From: Flavobacterium cerinum
GTDB lineage: Bacteria > Bacteroidota > Bacteroidia > Flavobacteriales > Flavobacteriaceae
Length of the DNA stretch: 64,000 bases
Assembly: GCF_024496085.1 (NCBI RefSeq)
Contig: NZ_CP101751.1
Span: 2,852,001 to 2,916,000 of the forward strand
Direction: 5' to 3'
The translations under genes and the position numbers were made by a program. Positions 18,500 through 26,510 of this stretch are shown here, piece by piece. The first letter of the stretch is position 1. Each line of letters opens with the position of its first letter. The notes under the pieces were generated by a model that saw only the letters and a list, made by a program, of their open reading frames with translations, was not told the origin of the DNA and did no database searches.

Positions 18500-19108
18500 T
18501 TAACCCTTATAACGAATTATTTCTATTAGTTGTTCCGGATCGTCTTTATAAGCTACTATTTGACCGATATTTTGCGATGTAAAACGCAATAAAGCGTCGT
18601 TAGGCTTCGGAATCCTGTGCCATCTTTTTTCCCGGATAGTAGTATAGATAGAAATCGGTGTGTTTATAAGACCGGTTCCTGACCACCAGCCCAATAAGGC
18701 TGTCGAAATTATAGCTTCTTTGTTTTTTATATCAAGACAATTCGGACAGCCAATTACTAATTCTTCTCTGAGTGACGCAGAAAAAATATAACTTTTTACA
18801 GTGTATATAACCGTACCGTTAAGTTTTACTGCTTTATCTTTACATATCGGGCATGGTAAAGTCCTTAATTTTTGTGAGAATTCAACTATTTCTTCAAAAG
18901 TATAACTTCTGTTTTGTGCTTTTACACTCTCTAAAAGAGCAGGGTTTAAATTCCTCTTTTTAATTTCTTTTTCAATTATCTCAAAGATACCAGGTCTTAA
19001 TCCTTGTGCACGTTCAGTTGTAATCTGGATTAATTCATAGTCACTTTTTTGGGAATAATATACCTTAATGTCTTTTAAATCATATCCGCTACTCTTACTA
19101 TTGTTCAT
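18500..19108 (-). CDS. Zinc-ribbon-like protein of unknown function
   Basis: I do not recognise a named family. The 202-residue protein has an N-terminal helical part (residues 1-75, with SDYELIQITTERAQGLRPGIFEIIEKE) and a central pair of CPxC knuckles, CPIC near residue 86 and CPNC near 128, which likely bind one zinc. A following hydrophobic stretch (STALLGWWSGTGLI) could be a short membrane-associated helix. The C-terminal part is mixed. It is a single gene on the minus strand between plus-strand neighbours, with an A/T-rich upstream region. It could be a cytosolic conserved hypothetical with a treble-clef-like fold. Confidence 0.7.
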   Translation of the reverse strand: MNNSKSSGYDLKDIKVYYSQKSDYELIQITTERAQGLRPGIFEIIEKEIKKRNLNPALLESVKAQNRSYTFEEIVEFSQKLRTLPCPICKDKAVKLNGTVIYTVKSYIFSASLREELVIGCPNCLDIKNKEAIISTALLGWWSGTGLINTPISIYTTIREKRWHRIPKPNDALLRFTSQNIGQIVAYKDDPEQLIEIIRYKG

Positions 19109-19242
19109 ATCGTTCTATTTCTTTTCCGCATATTTATAAAAAAAGCAGTAATGATAAATACGCTTTTTTATACTATTATAAGCCAAATATATTGAATACA
19201 CAAAAAAAGAAATAGGCATTTCAGTTGTTGCATTTCAATATT

Positions 19243-19313
19243 GGACATATGTCCGGTAGTTGGGCTATATACTCCGATACTTTTGCATAAAACAAATCTT
19301 TATTTATGCAAAA
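19243..19313 (+). promoter_or_regulatory. Promoter with operator-like palindromes and a hairpin over the start codon
   Basis: A Bacteroidetes-type -7 box TACTTTTG lies at 19278-19285, with TTG about 15 bases upstream. Just upstream of that is a perfect 12-base palindrome, GGACATATGTCC (19243-19254). In addition, TTTTGCATAAA (19281-19291) is a perfect 11-base inverted repeat of TTTATGCAAAA (19303-19313), separated by 11 bases. The left arm overlaps the -7 box and the right arm contains the ATG of the next gene. It could be an operator, or an RNA hairpin masking the start if transcription begins early enough. Confidence 0.55.
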
Positions 19314-20325
19314 AAACATTCTTATTATCGGAGGGACTGGATTGATCGGGTCGACCGTCTACAGAATTTTAAAAGAAAGAAATCCAAATTATAATCTGTT
19401 TATCGGTAGCCGGAAAAAAAGGAATTCGGATCAGGTTTTATGTCTTGATGTTTCTGATTTTGCCACACTTTCGGTAATCGCTCAGTATTCTATTGATCTT
19501 ATTATATTATGTACAAATGATCAGCATAATAACGTATTGCATTATGCTATTGCAAATCAGCTGGATTATATCGACATCACAAAACCAACACCGGATTTAA
19601 AGGAAGCTTTTTCAATTGCCGGTAAAGAAAAAAATGTAGCCAACAAAATTGTTTTCAGTTCCGGTTGGATGGCAGGGATTGTATCTGGTTTGCTACAGGA
19701 TTTTAAAGGAATAAATACAGTTGCTCTATTTGTCTATTATTCCATTTCGGATAAAGCAGGGGAAAGTTCAGCGCATTTTATGGCCGAAAACGTAAGTAAA
19801 CCATTTGTTCGCTATAAAAATAATCAGCCGGTAACGATTAAGCATTTTCTTGATTCTGAGGACTATACTTTTTCTTTTGATGTCGGTAAACGACGGGTTT
19901 ATAATTTTGATGTCCCGGATTTATTCATCTTAAATGCAATCGAAAATGTCCCGAATGTATCGGTAAAAATGACCTATAGTTCGAGATTGGTAACCCGTTT
20001 GTTAGGTCTTTTTCAATCGTTGCGATTATTTAATCTGCTATCCTTAAAAAACAGAAGATTAATTTTTAGTGCCAACGGAAAAGGGGATAAGACTATTTTT
20101 GAAATTATAGCGAAAACATCAAGCGAAACAATAAAAACCACATTAAAAAGTGATAACGGGCAGTCGGAATTAACAGCTTTTGCCACTGTTTTACATATTG
20201 AAAAAATATTGAATAATCCATTTCCTGACGGAGTTTACTTTAGTCATCAATTATATCAGCCGGATGAAATGAAAAACGCGTTGTTAACCAATAAAACGAT
20301 TAAAATCAATACATTTAAGAACTGA
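19306..20325 (+). CDS. Saccharopine dehydrogenase-like NAD(P)-binding protein
   Basis: Oxidoreductase-like protein of 339 residues. The N-terminal Rossmann fold has the dinucleotide motif IIGGTGLIGSTVYRIL (about 7-22), and a strand-ending Asp (CLDVSD) is followed by LIILCTNDQHNNVL, as in saccharopine dehydrogenase-type proteins. The C-terminal catalytic-like domain is divergent, so the substrate is unknown. It starts 15 bases before a flavodoxin-fold oxidoreductase gene, with which it probably forms a two-gene redox operon under the palindrome-rich promoter upstream. It could equally be a member of a domain-of-unknown-function group sharing only the cofactor fold. Confidence 0.75.
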   Translation: MQKNILIIGGTGLIGSTVYRILKERNPNYNLFIGSRKKRNSDQVLCLDVSDFATLSVIAQYSIDLIILCTNDQHNNVLHYAIANQLDYIDITKPTPDLKEAFSIAGKEKNVANKIVFSSGWMAGIVSGLLQDFKGINTVALFVYYSISDKAGESSAHFMAENVSKPFVRYKNNQPVTIKHFLDSEDYTFSFDVGKRRVYNFDVPDLFILNAIENVPNVSVKMTYSSRLVTRLLGLFQSLRLFNLLSLKNRRLIFSANGKGDKTIFEIIAKTSSETIKTTLKSDNGQSELTAFATVLHIEKILNNPFPDGVYFSHQLYQPDEMKNALLTNKTIKINTFKN

Positions 20326-20339
20326 AATAGCCACTGTAT

Positions 20340-20918
20340 ATGAAAAAAATACTGATTATTAATGGACATCCTAATCCGGACAGTTTTAATTTTGCTTTGG
20401 CTGAAGCCTATCGTAAAGGAGCGGAAACTAATGGTATACCGATTGAAACAATTACAATTGCGAATCTGAATTTTGATCCGAATTTAAGATTTGGATATCA
20501 AAAACGGATGGAATTAGAACCGGATTTAAAAATGGCTTGGGAGCAAATTCAAAATGCAGATCATCTGGTATGGATTCATCCGGTTTGGTGGGGCGGATTA
20601 CCGGCAGTAACCAAAGGATTTATTGATCGGTTGTTTTTGCCGGGTATGGCTTTTCGTTACCGTGAAAACTCGGTATGGTGGGATAAATTATTAAAAGGAA
20701 AAACCGCTCACATTATAACAACTCTTGATCAACCAAGTTTTTATTATTGGTTGGTTTATGGCCGACCAAGTGTTAATCAGCTAAAAAAAGCAGTTCTGAA
20801 ATTTTGTGGTATTGAACCGGTAAAAGTTTCTTATTTCGGAATTATTAAAACCTCGAACGATTTAGAGCGAAAAAAATGGATTGAAAAGGCTTTTAAAATG
20901 GGACAAAAAGGAGCGTAA
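20340..20918 (+). CDS. NAD(P)H-dependent flavin oxidoreductase (flavodoxin-like fold)
   Basis: FMN- or FAD-dependent quinone or drug reductase of 192 residues, of the NQO1/MdaB/KefF type. Visible marks are the N-terminal strand and loop KKILIINGHPNPDSFNFALA (flavin phosphate site), the WIHPVWWGGLPAVTKGFIDR segment with the typical P-x-WW-GG-P core, and the C-terminal region CGIEPVKVSYFG. It follows the Rossmann-fold gene by 14 bases and ends two bases before the convergent tau end of dnaX. A role in quinone or electrophile detoxification is known for the family; here it is inferred. Confidence 0.88.
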   Translation: MKKILIINGHPNPDSFNFALAEAYRKGAETNGIPIETITIANLNFDPNLRFGYQKRMELEPDLKMAWEQIQNADHLVWIHPVWWGGLPAVTKGFIDRLFLPGMAFRYRENSVWWDKLLKGKTAHIITTLDQPSFYYWLVYGRPSVNQLKKAVLKFCGIEPVKVSYFGIIKTSNDLERKKWIEKAFKMGQKGA

Positions 20919-20920
20919 AA

Positions 20921-21604
20921 TTAGACGTCAAGATCGAAAGCTTTACGTAAAAGATCCAAAGCCGGGTTGATTGCTTTTAATTTCTCAAATTTTTCCAGAG
21001 CGGTAAAAGCATATTTGGTTTCTACAATTTCATTAACATGTACTTCTATAACAATATCATGGTTGTGTAATTTCCCTCTCAGATAACCTAAAAGTTCAAT
21101 TTTATTGTTGTCAAAATCTACTTTAGAGCCCTCATTCGGTAATTCCAGTTTAATCGTTGTACCGTCTAAAACTGGATCATTGATCTGCATATATGTTGCC
21201 ATGATTTTTTGGCCTTTATCGCTTAAACGCTGTGCAAATTTATTCCATTGTAATAGCATATCCGTTTCGGTAAAGGCTTCTGTCGGCAATTCATCATGTT
21301 GCGGAGCATTGGCTCTTTGTTGTGCTTCGAGTTCTTTTTTTGCCCGGATACTGGCTAAGGAAAGCGCTGAAACTTTTTTTTCAGCATTTAAATCCGGAGT
21401 AACAATCGGTTTGATTTCCGGTGTAACAACTTTAACAGGAACCGGCTCCGGATTTGGTACAGAAGTAACGGTTACTGGTTCCGATTGTTGTGATACAACA
21501 GGAATAGAATCCGGTTGCGGCACAGCAATAACTTCCGGTGTAGCAGGTACTACCGGTTTCGGGTTATTTTTGAAAAAATCAGGGGGAATTATGTATGACT
21601 TAGC
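20921..21604 (-). CDS. dnaX: DnaX tau-specific C-terminal region, reached by -1 frameshift
   Basis: This is the -1 frame continuation of dnaX. From the GCT codon at 21604 it stays open for 227 codons: a proline-rich linker (AKSYIIPPDFFKNNP, then many P/V/T residues), a helix ALSLASIRAKKELEAQQ, and a C-terminal polymerase-contact-like domain ending LDLLRKAFDLDV. Read alone it has only a GTG (21523) as start and no start signal, so I treat it as part of dnaX. A shift at the A AAA AAG heptamer would give a 584-residue full tau. Either programmed frameshifting or transcript slippage makes both forms, or one A is missing from the assembly. Confidence 0.8.
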   Translation of the reverse strand, partial: AKSYIIPPDFFKNNPKPVVPATPEVIAVPQPDSIPVVSQQSEPVTVTSVPNPEPVPVKVVTPEIKPIVTPDLNAEKKVSALSLASIRAKKELEAQQRANAPQHDELPTEAFTETDMLLQWNKFAQRLSDKGQKIMATYMQINDPVLDGTTIKLELPNEGSKVDFDNNKIELLGYLRGKLHNHDIVIEVHVNEIVETKYAFTALEKFEKLKAINPALDLLRKAFDLDV

Positions 21605-22674
21605 TTTTTTTTTTCTCCATCAAAAGTAATGGAGGCAAGCTGCATTAGACACAGTTCAACTAAAAGTCTTTGATTCTGACTAGTTTTATATTTTAAGTCG
21701 CAATCATTAGCAATATCAATTCCCTGTAACAGGAATTCCTGAGCTGTTTTTTGCGCTTGTTCACGATATAAATTTTGTGCGACTTCACCGGCTTCCAACA
21801 GTATTAAAGTTGCCGGGTTTTTACAAACCAGTAAATCTCTGAAATGAGACGCTAAACCGGCAATAAAATGATGACCGTCAAATCCTTTGGCCAGAATATC
21901 ATTATAGGCTAATAATAATTCCGGTATTTTGTTTTCCAGAATTAAATCGGTTACTTTAATGTAATATTCGTAATCCAGTACATTCAGGTTTTCAGTAACG
22001 GCCTGACGTGTCAGATTTGTACCACAATAGGAAACCACACGGTCAAAAATCGATAAAGCATCACGCATCGCACCATCTGCTTTTTGCGCAATGATATGCA
22101 AGGCATCATCTTCAAAAATAATATTCTGACTTTTTGCTACTTCAGCCAAATGTTCTTTTGCATCTTTAACGGTAATTCGTTTAAAATCAAAGATCTGACA
22201 ACGAGATAGGATAGTTGGAATAATCTTATGTTTCTCAGTAGTCGCCAGAATAAAAATAGCATGCTTCGGCGGTTCTTCCAATGTTTTTAGGAAGGCGTTA
22301 AAAGCCGCTTGTGACAACATATGTACCTCGTCAATGATATACACTTTGTATTTCCCGGTTTGTGGCGGGATACGAACCTGATCAATCAGATTTCGGATAT
22401 CATCAACGGAGTTATTAGAAGCGGCATCCAGCTCAAATACATTGAAAGCAAAATCTTCATAAGGATCATCGTAGCCCTCCTGATTAATTTTTCGTGCCAG
22501 AATACGCGCACATGTTGTTTTTCCAACCCCTCGCGGCCCTGTAAAAAGAAGTGCCTGTGCCAGGTGATTGTTGTCAATAGCATTTAATAAAGTATTGGTA
22601 ATAGCCTGTTGCCCAACAACATCTTTAAATGTTTGCGGTCTGTATTTACGGGCTGATACGATGAATTGTTCCAT
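21589..22674 (-). CDS. dnaX: DNA polymerase III gamma/tau subunit, ATPase part
   Basis: Clamp-loader ATPase. The zero-frame product of 361 residues contains AAA+ domains I-III: Walker A LLFTGPRGVGKTTCARILA (about 43-61), Walker B with YIIDEVHMLSQAAFNAFLKTLEEPP (about 113-137), the sensor-1 region ATTEKHKIIPTILSRCQIFDF and an arginine finger (SRC). The usual zinc-knuckle Cys residues after Walker A are not obvious, as in other Bacteroidetes. It then ends GEKKKLSHT just after the A10 run; the rest of tau follows in the -1 frame. In E. coli the zero frame makes tau and the shift makes gamma; here the arrangement is reversed, if real. It has its own promoter upstream. Confidence 0.95.
   Translation of the reverse strand: MEQFIVSARKYRPQTFKDVVGQQAITNTLLNAIDNNHLAQALLFTGPRGVGKTTCARILARKINQEGYDDPYEDFAFNVFELDAASNNSVDDIRNLIDQVRIPPQTGKYKVYIIDEVHMLSQAAFNAFLKTLEEPPKHAIFILATTEKHKIIPTILSRCQIFDFKRITVKDAKEHLAEVAKSQNIIFEDDALHIIAQKADGAMRDALSIFDRVVSYCGTNLTRQAVTENLNVLDYEYYIKVTDLILENKIPELLLAYNDILAKGFDGHHFIAGLASHFRDLLVCKNPATLILLEAGEVAQNLYREQAQKTAQEFLLQGIDIANDCDLKYKTSQNQRLLVELCLMQLASITFDGEKKKLSHT
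21604..21614 (-). promoter_or_regulatory. A10 slippery site in dnaX
   Basis: On the coding strand there are ten consecutive A bases followed by G. In the zero frame they read GAA AAA AAA AAG, so the last seven bases are A AAA AAG, the same heptamer used for -1 frameshifting in E. coli dnaX. Zero frame stops four codons later (CTA AGT CAT ACA TAA). A downstream inverted repeat with CCGG arms (21535-21556) lies about 50 bases beyond. A run of nine or more A is also prone to RNA polymerase slippage. Confidence 0.7.
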
Positions 22675-22690
22675 GACTTTATATTACAGG

Positions 22691-22722
22691 CAAATATAGC
22701 GGTAAAAATAGCAAATTGCAAA
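22691..22722 (-). promoter_or_regulatory. Promoter of dnaX
   Basis: On the minus strand a perfect Bacteroidetes -7 box, TATATTTG, lies at 22698-22691, and a TTTG (-33 element) at 22722-22719, with 20 bases between. The box ends about 17 bases before the dnaX ATG at 22674. Confidence 0.6.
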
Positions 22723-22764
22723 GCCGCTTTCGGATAGTTTTTAACAAAGTAAACGCAAACAGTG

Positions 22765-23064
22765 CTATTCCGTTCTGCCTTTAATACTTAAGTCGGCGAG
22801 AACTTTTTCAATATCGTTTTCTGAAGATGCCAACTGGCCGGCTACGAATACGCCTTTTTCTCCTGTAATGGATTTAATTCCGTAAACGGTAGCTTCGTCA
22901 TCCGGATTGGTCTGACCTTCGTAACGGTAAATATGAACAATTTCGTAGTTAGAAGGATTTTGAATAATATCCTGTTCATGAATATTAAAATCAACATTGA
23001 AACCTTTTTCAGTCAATTCTTCCAACGCTTTGGTAACAGTCGCATAGTGATACATACGAATCAT
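22765..23064 (-). CDS. Conserved small Bacteroidetes protein of unknown function
   Basis: Protein of 99 residues with the pattern [19 protein letters not shown] ... VDFNIHEQ ... [21 protein letters not shown]. From memory, homologues in Flavobacteriia often carry the label phosphoribosylpyrophosphate synthetase. Nothing here supports that: there is no PRPP-binding loop and the length is a third of the enzyme. The sequence suggests a compact alpha/beta domain with strands around IVHIYRYEG and VFVAG. It is a stand-alone minus-strand gene between dnaX and the RNase P RNA gene. The function is unknown. Confidence 0.75.
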   Translation of the reverse strand: MIRMYHYATVTKALEELTEKGFNVDFNIHEQDIIQNPSNYEIVHIYRYEGQTNPDDEATVYGIKSITGEKGVFVAGQLASSENDIEKVLADLSIKGRTE

Positions 23065-23174
23065 AGTTTAAGTTTTGAAGTTACTTTTTAAAGGTAAGCA
23101 TTTTATTCTCAAATGACTATAAAGCAATGTTAAAGTAGTGCTATATAAAATGTATGAAAAGGAAAATATTCTGT

Positions 23175-23182
23175 TATCTTTG
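23175..23182 (+). promoter_or_regulatory. Promoter -7 box of rnpB
   Basis: TATCTTTG fits TAnnTTTG exactly and ends five bases before the predicted 5' end of the RNase P RNA at 23188, the expected spacing to a start site. Confidence 0.7.
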
Positions 23183-23187
23183 CAGCC

Positions 23188-23503
23188 GCAGACCGCCTTA
23201 TCGTCGTCTTGTCTTTCGGGACGAGAGGGAGGAAAGTCCGGACACCACAGAGTAGCATAGCGGGTAACACCCGTCAGTTCCGATTTATCGGGATTAGGAC
23301 AAGTGCAACAGAAAGTATGTACAGGTAATGCTGTAGTGAAACCAGGTAAACTCTATGCGGTGAAATGCCATGTATATCAACATTCAAGGGCTGCTCGTTC
23401 GTTGTTGAGGGGTAGGCAGATGGATCCCGTCAGTAATGTCGGGGCTAGATAAATGATAAGGGTTCCGATTTATCGGAATACAGAATCCGGCTTACAGGTC
23501 TGC
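23188..23503 (+). ncRNA. rnpB: RNase P RNA (bacterial type A)
   Basis: Catalytic RNA that removes 5' leaders from pre-tRNA. Ends pair as helix P1 (GCAGACC at 23188 with GGTCTGC at 23497-23503). The universally conserved core GAGGAAAGTCCGGACACC-like segment is at about 23227-23247, the ACAGTAA-type J regions are represented by GCAACAGAAAG, and the 3' conserved part is ACAGAATCCGGCTTACAGG. A T-run follows at 23504. Two variable helices share the identical 15-base cassette GTTCCGATTTATCGG (23277-23291 and 23462-23476), each able to form a short hairpin. It ends ten bases before the convergent rsmD stop. Confidence 0.95.
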
Positions 23504-23512
23504 TTTTTTATA

Positions 23513-24100
23513 TTAACTGTCGAATTCGTCCTCTTCGTCCGTTACATCTTCTTCGGTATCGTTTGCAAACTCAAAAAAGGTAAACACCGATCCTCCGTAA
23601 TGCTTCGCAAAAGAAAAATTAACCATATGGTCAATAGGAGTATGTTTGGAATGCTCAATGATCATCATACCGTCTTCTTCCAGTAATTCGTTTTCAAATA
23701 CCAGATTTACAATTCGTTCGAAATCTTTTTGTTCCATCCCGTAAGGCGGATCGGCAAAAATAATATCGTAAGAAGCTTTACTTTTTTCAAGAAATTTATA
23801 AACGTCACTTTTAATAGCCGTGATATCAAAATCAAATTCCCTGGCTGTTTTTTTGATAAAAGTAACACAACCGAAATCTCCGTCTACACTGGTAATCGGC
23901 CCGGAGCCGCGTGAAGCAAATTCATAACTGATATTTCCGGTACCGGCAAAAAGATCTAATACCCGTAATTCGGAGAAATTAAAATAATTGTTTAGAATAT
24001 TAAACAACGATTCTTTCGACATATCGGTAGTAGGGCGAACAGGTAGGTTTTTCGGAGGATTAATTCGTCTTCCTTTATATTTTCCGGAAATGATTCTCAT
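23513..24100 (-). CDS. rsmD: 16S rRNA (guanine-N2)-methyltransferase RsmD
   Basis: SAM-dependent methyltransferase of 195 residues that modifies G966 of 16S rRNA in the small subunit. The N-terminus MRIISGKYKGRRI is the family signature, followed by RPTTDMSKESLFNIL, SAM motif I VLDLFAGTGNISYEFASRG (about 46-64), and the catalytic DPPY in IIFADPPYG (about 113-121). The C-terminal end is acidic (EEDVTDEEDEFD). The start overlaps the stop of the upstream DUF3822 gene by four bases (ATGA), which suggests co-translation. Confidence 0.95.
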   Translation of the reverse strand: MRIISGKYKGRRINPPKNLPVRPTTDMSKESLFNILNNYFNFSELRVLDLFAGTGNISYEFASRGSGPITSVDGDFGCVTFIKKTAREFDFDITAIKSDVYKFLEKSKASYDIIFADPPYGMEQKDFERIVNLVFENELLEEDGMMIIEHSKHTPIDHMVNFSFAKHYGGSVFTFFEFANDTEEDVTDEEDEFDS

Positions 24101-24906
24101 GAATGTAGCAGGATAAAGTTTTCTAAAATAACACGTTCTTCCAGTGAATAACGCGATTGTAAAGCCTGCGTATCCAACAGCGCGATTGTACGGATATAGC
24201 GATAGGCGATTTCAAAACACGGATCGTTAACAGTAATTTTTCCTAAGAAATTTACCGAAACCGTTTCCGGGTTAAGTTGTAATTGCTCCAATGTAAATAA
24301 CAAGTAATAGGCGAAATCTTCCGGTGTTTTGTATTCAAAAGAATTATATAACAATAACTTTAGGTTTTGCGATACAATTATTTCAAAATGAGTATTTTGT
24401 ATATGAATAAAAACCTGCTTTTCTTCCTTGTTTCTCGACAAATCAAGTAACGCAGCAACTAACGGTGTATTACAGTTTTTATAATCAAAAGCACCAAATT
24501 GATCTATCAGAAAATTATTCACATTTACAAAAGGAACATACACGTTGTTTATTTCGTGTATTTCTATTTCATCAAAAGCAAAGACATCGGTTTCAAATAC
24601 TTTGGTATTGTACTGCAAATAGCTTCCCAGAAAGTTTTCATCAAAAAGCGCTTTCGGAACAAACGTATTAAAGTTATTGTCGTGCAATACAACAATTTCA
24701 TCATAATGTCGGGTTAATGCCGGATGATCGACAAAAGTCCGCCATAATTGATCTTCTAACGATTGCGTATAGTTAAAAGCAACCGACTGTAATTCCAGAA
24801 TACGATCATTCAGTGTGTCTATAACACAGAATGAAAGCCCGTTTAGAGCAATCTGAAGAGACAGTTTTTTATAGTTTTTTTGAGCTATCGTGGCTGTTGA
24901 TGACAT
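24097..24906 (-). CDS. DUF3822 family protein
   Basis: Protein of 269 residues of the DUF3822 group, which is regularly found next to rsmD in Bacteroidetes. It has an ASKHA-like duplicated layout: first half KLSLQIALNGLSFCVIDTLNDRIL, second half with NKEEKQVFIHIQNTHFEIIVSQN, each reading like the beta hairpin plus strand start of an actin-like lobe. No ATP-binding loops are convincing, so it is likely a non-catalytic relative. It overlaps rsmD by four bases. The function is unknown; linkage hints at ribosome or rRNA biology. Confidence 0.85.
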   Translation of the reverse strand: MSSTATIAQKNYKKLSLQIALNGLSFCVIDTLNDRILELQSVAFNYTQSLEDQLWRTFVDHPALTRHYDEIVVLHDNNFNTFVPKALFDENFLGSYLQYNTKVFETDVFAFDEIEIHEINNVYVPFVNVNNFLIDQFGAFDYKNCNTPLVAALLDLSRNKEEKQVFIHIQNTHFEIIVSQNLKLLLYNSFEYKTPEDFAYYLLFTLEQLQLNPETVSVNFLGKITVNDPCFEIAYRYIRTIALLDTQALQSRYSLEERVILENFILLHS

Positions 24907-24960
24907 TGTCTGGAATCGTAATTGAAAGCAAATTTACATTTTTTTTGTAACGGAAACCGA

Positions 24961-24988
24961 TTTGGGATAAAAAAGGTATGTATCTTTG
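24961..24988 (+). promoter_or_regulatory. Promoter of the RecD-like helicase gene
   Basis: TTTG at 24961-24964 and TATCTTTG (TAnnTTTG) at 24981-24988, 16 bases apart. Transcription would begin near 24995, which rules out the upstream in-frame ATG at 24922 and supports the ATG at 25051. Confidence 0.6.
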
Positions 24989-25050
24989 GACTTCTTTTCC
25001 GTTGTAGTGATTACGCGGGTTTGATAACTTCATACATTATTTTGGATTTG

Positions 25051-26475
25051 ATGAATTCCGGCAAATTTTATAGTGCTTTAAAACAAAACTTTCCGTATTT
25101 ACCAACGCTGAAACAGGACATTTTTTTTCAGAAGATTGCGGATTTCGTTACTAATGAGAATGACGATGAGATCTTCATGCTAAAAGGGTATGCCGGAACG
25201 GGTAAAACAACTGTAATTTCAACGATTGTCAACCAATTAAAAGAAGTTAACAAAAAGTATGTATTGCTGGCACCAACCGGAAGGGCGGCTAAGGTGATAT
25301 CCAATTACGCCCAAAAACCGGCTTTTACCATTCATAAGCGTATCTATTTCCCGAAAAAGGGAAGTGGCGGTGGCGTGCATTTTACGATGCAACCGAATAA
25401 ATTTAAAAATACAGTATTTATTGTCGATGAAGCTTCGATGATTTCGGATGCCAATTCCGATTCCGGATTATACGAAAACGGCTCTTTATTGGATGACCTT
25501 ATTTTATATATCTATTCGGGGTACAAATGCAAAATGATTCTGGTTGGCGACACTGCACAGTTGCCACCGGTTAACATGGAGGTAAGTCCGGCATTGAATA
25601 TTGATACGCTGGGAATGAATTATAGCATGGAAATTCAGCATATTGAGCTGGATGAAGTAATGCGACAGGAAGAGAAATCGGGAATTTTATATAATGCAAC
25701 GGAACTCCGGGAAATTCTGAAATCACAGTTTATCGATTCGTTTCAGTTCCGGTTAAGAGGATTTAAAGATATCATTCGTTTAACTGACGGTTATGATATT
25801 CAGGATGCAATTCATCAGGCTTATAGCAATTATAGTATTGAAGATACTGCTTTTATCGTACGTTCCAATAAAAGAGCCAATCAATATAATCAGCAGATCA
25901 GGCTACGAATTTTGGATAAGGAAAGTGAATTGTCGGTTGGTGATTTTATGATGGTGGTTAAAAACAATTACTTCTGGTTAAAAGATTCAGACGAAGCCGG
26001 TTTTATTGCCAATGGTGATATTATCGAGATTCTGGAAATTTTTAAAATTCAGGAATTATACGGTTTTAAATTCGCTAAAGTAAAAATCCGAATGGTCGAT
26101 TATCCGAACCAGATTCCGTTTGAAACGGTTCTGATTCTGGATACGATTATGAGTGAATCGCCTTCATTAACTTATGAGCAATACAATTTATTGTATCAGG
26201 AAGTTATGTTGGATTATGAAGAGGAGCGAACCCAATACCGCAAATTGCAAAAGGTAAAAACCAATCCGTATTTTAATGCCTTACAGGTGAAATTCTCCTA
26301 TGCCATCACTTGTCATAAATCACAAGGCGGACAATGGAATACGGTCTTTATCGAACAACCTTATTTACCGGACGGGATTAATCGTGATTATATCCGATGG
26401 TTGTATACGGCAATGACAAGGGCAAAAGATAAATTATATCTGATTGGCTTTAAAGACGATTATTTTGAAGATTGA
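25051..26475 (+). CDS. ATP-dependent RecD-like DNA helicase (SF1B)
   Basis: DNA helicase of 474 residues. Motif I (Walker A) is MLKGYAGTGKTTVIS (about 44-58), motif Ia LLAPTGRAAKV, motif II VDEASM, motif III LVGDTAQLPPV, and the C-terminal motifs FSYAITCHKSQGGQW (V) and YTAMTRAKDKLYL (VI). It lacks the long N-terminal extension of RecD2 and is the short type common in Bacteroidetes. I chose the ATG at 25051 because the promoter lies between it and the earlier in-frame ATG. kdsB follows 35 bases downstream and may be co-transcribed. Probably acts in DNA repair. Confidence 0.92.
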   Translation: MNSGKFYSALKQNFPYLPTLKQDIFFQKIADFVTNENDDEIFMLKGYAGTGKTTVISTIVNQLKEVNKKYVLLAPTGRAAKVISNYAQKPAFTIHKRIYFPKKGSGGGVHFTMQPNKFKNTVFIVDEASMISDANSDSGLYENGSLLDDLILYIYSGYKCKMILVGDTAQLPPVNMEVSPALNIDTLGMNYSMEIQHIELDEVMRQEEKSGILYNATELREILKSQFIDSFQFRLRGFKDIIRLTDGYDIQDAIHQAYSNYSIEDTAFIVRSNKRANQYNQQIRLRILDKESELSVGDFMMVVKNNYFWLKDSDEAGFIANGDIIEILEIFKIQELYGFKFAKVKIRMVDYPNQIPFETVLILDTIMSESPSLTYEQYNLLYQEVMLDYEEERTQYRKLQKVKTNPYFNALQVKFSYAITCHKSQGGQWNTVFIEQPYLPDGINRDYIRWLYTAMTRAKDKLYLIGFKDDYFED

Positions 26476-26510
26476 TTTGTATTTTTAGGACTTAAAACGA
26501 AATAAGAGAT

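Noticed and set aside
20921..21523. The dnaX C-terminal part as a separate gene starting at GTG 21523
   Set aside because: The frame is open upstream to the A10 run and continues the tau linker; there is no promoter or plausible separate function.
22765..23064. Phosphoribosylpyrophosphate synthetase label for the 99-residue protein
   Set aside because: A database label remembered for homologues, but there is no PRPP loop or ATP site and the protein is far too short.
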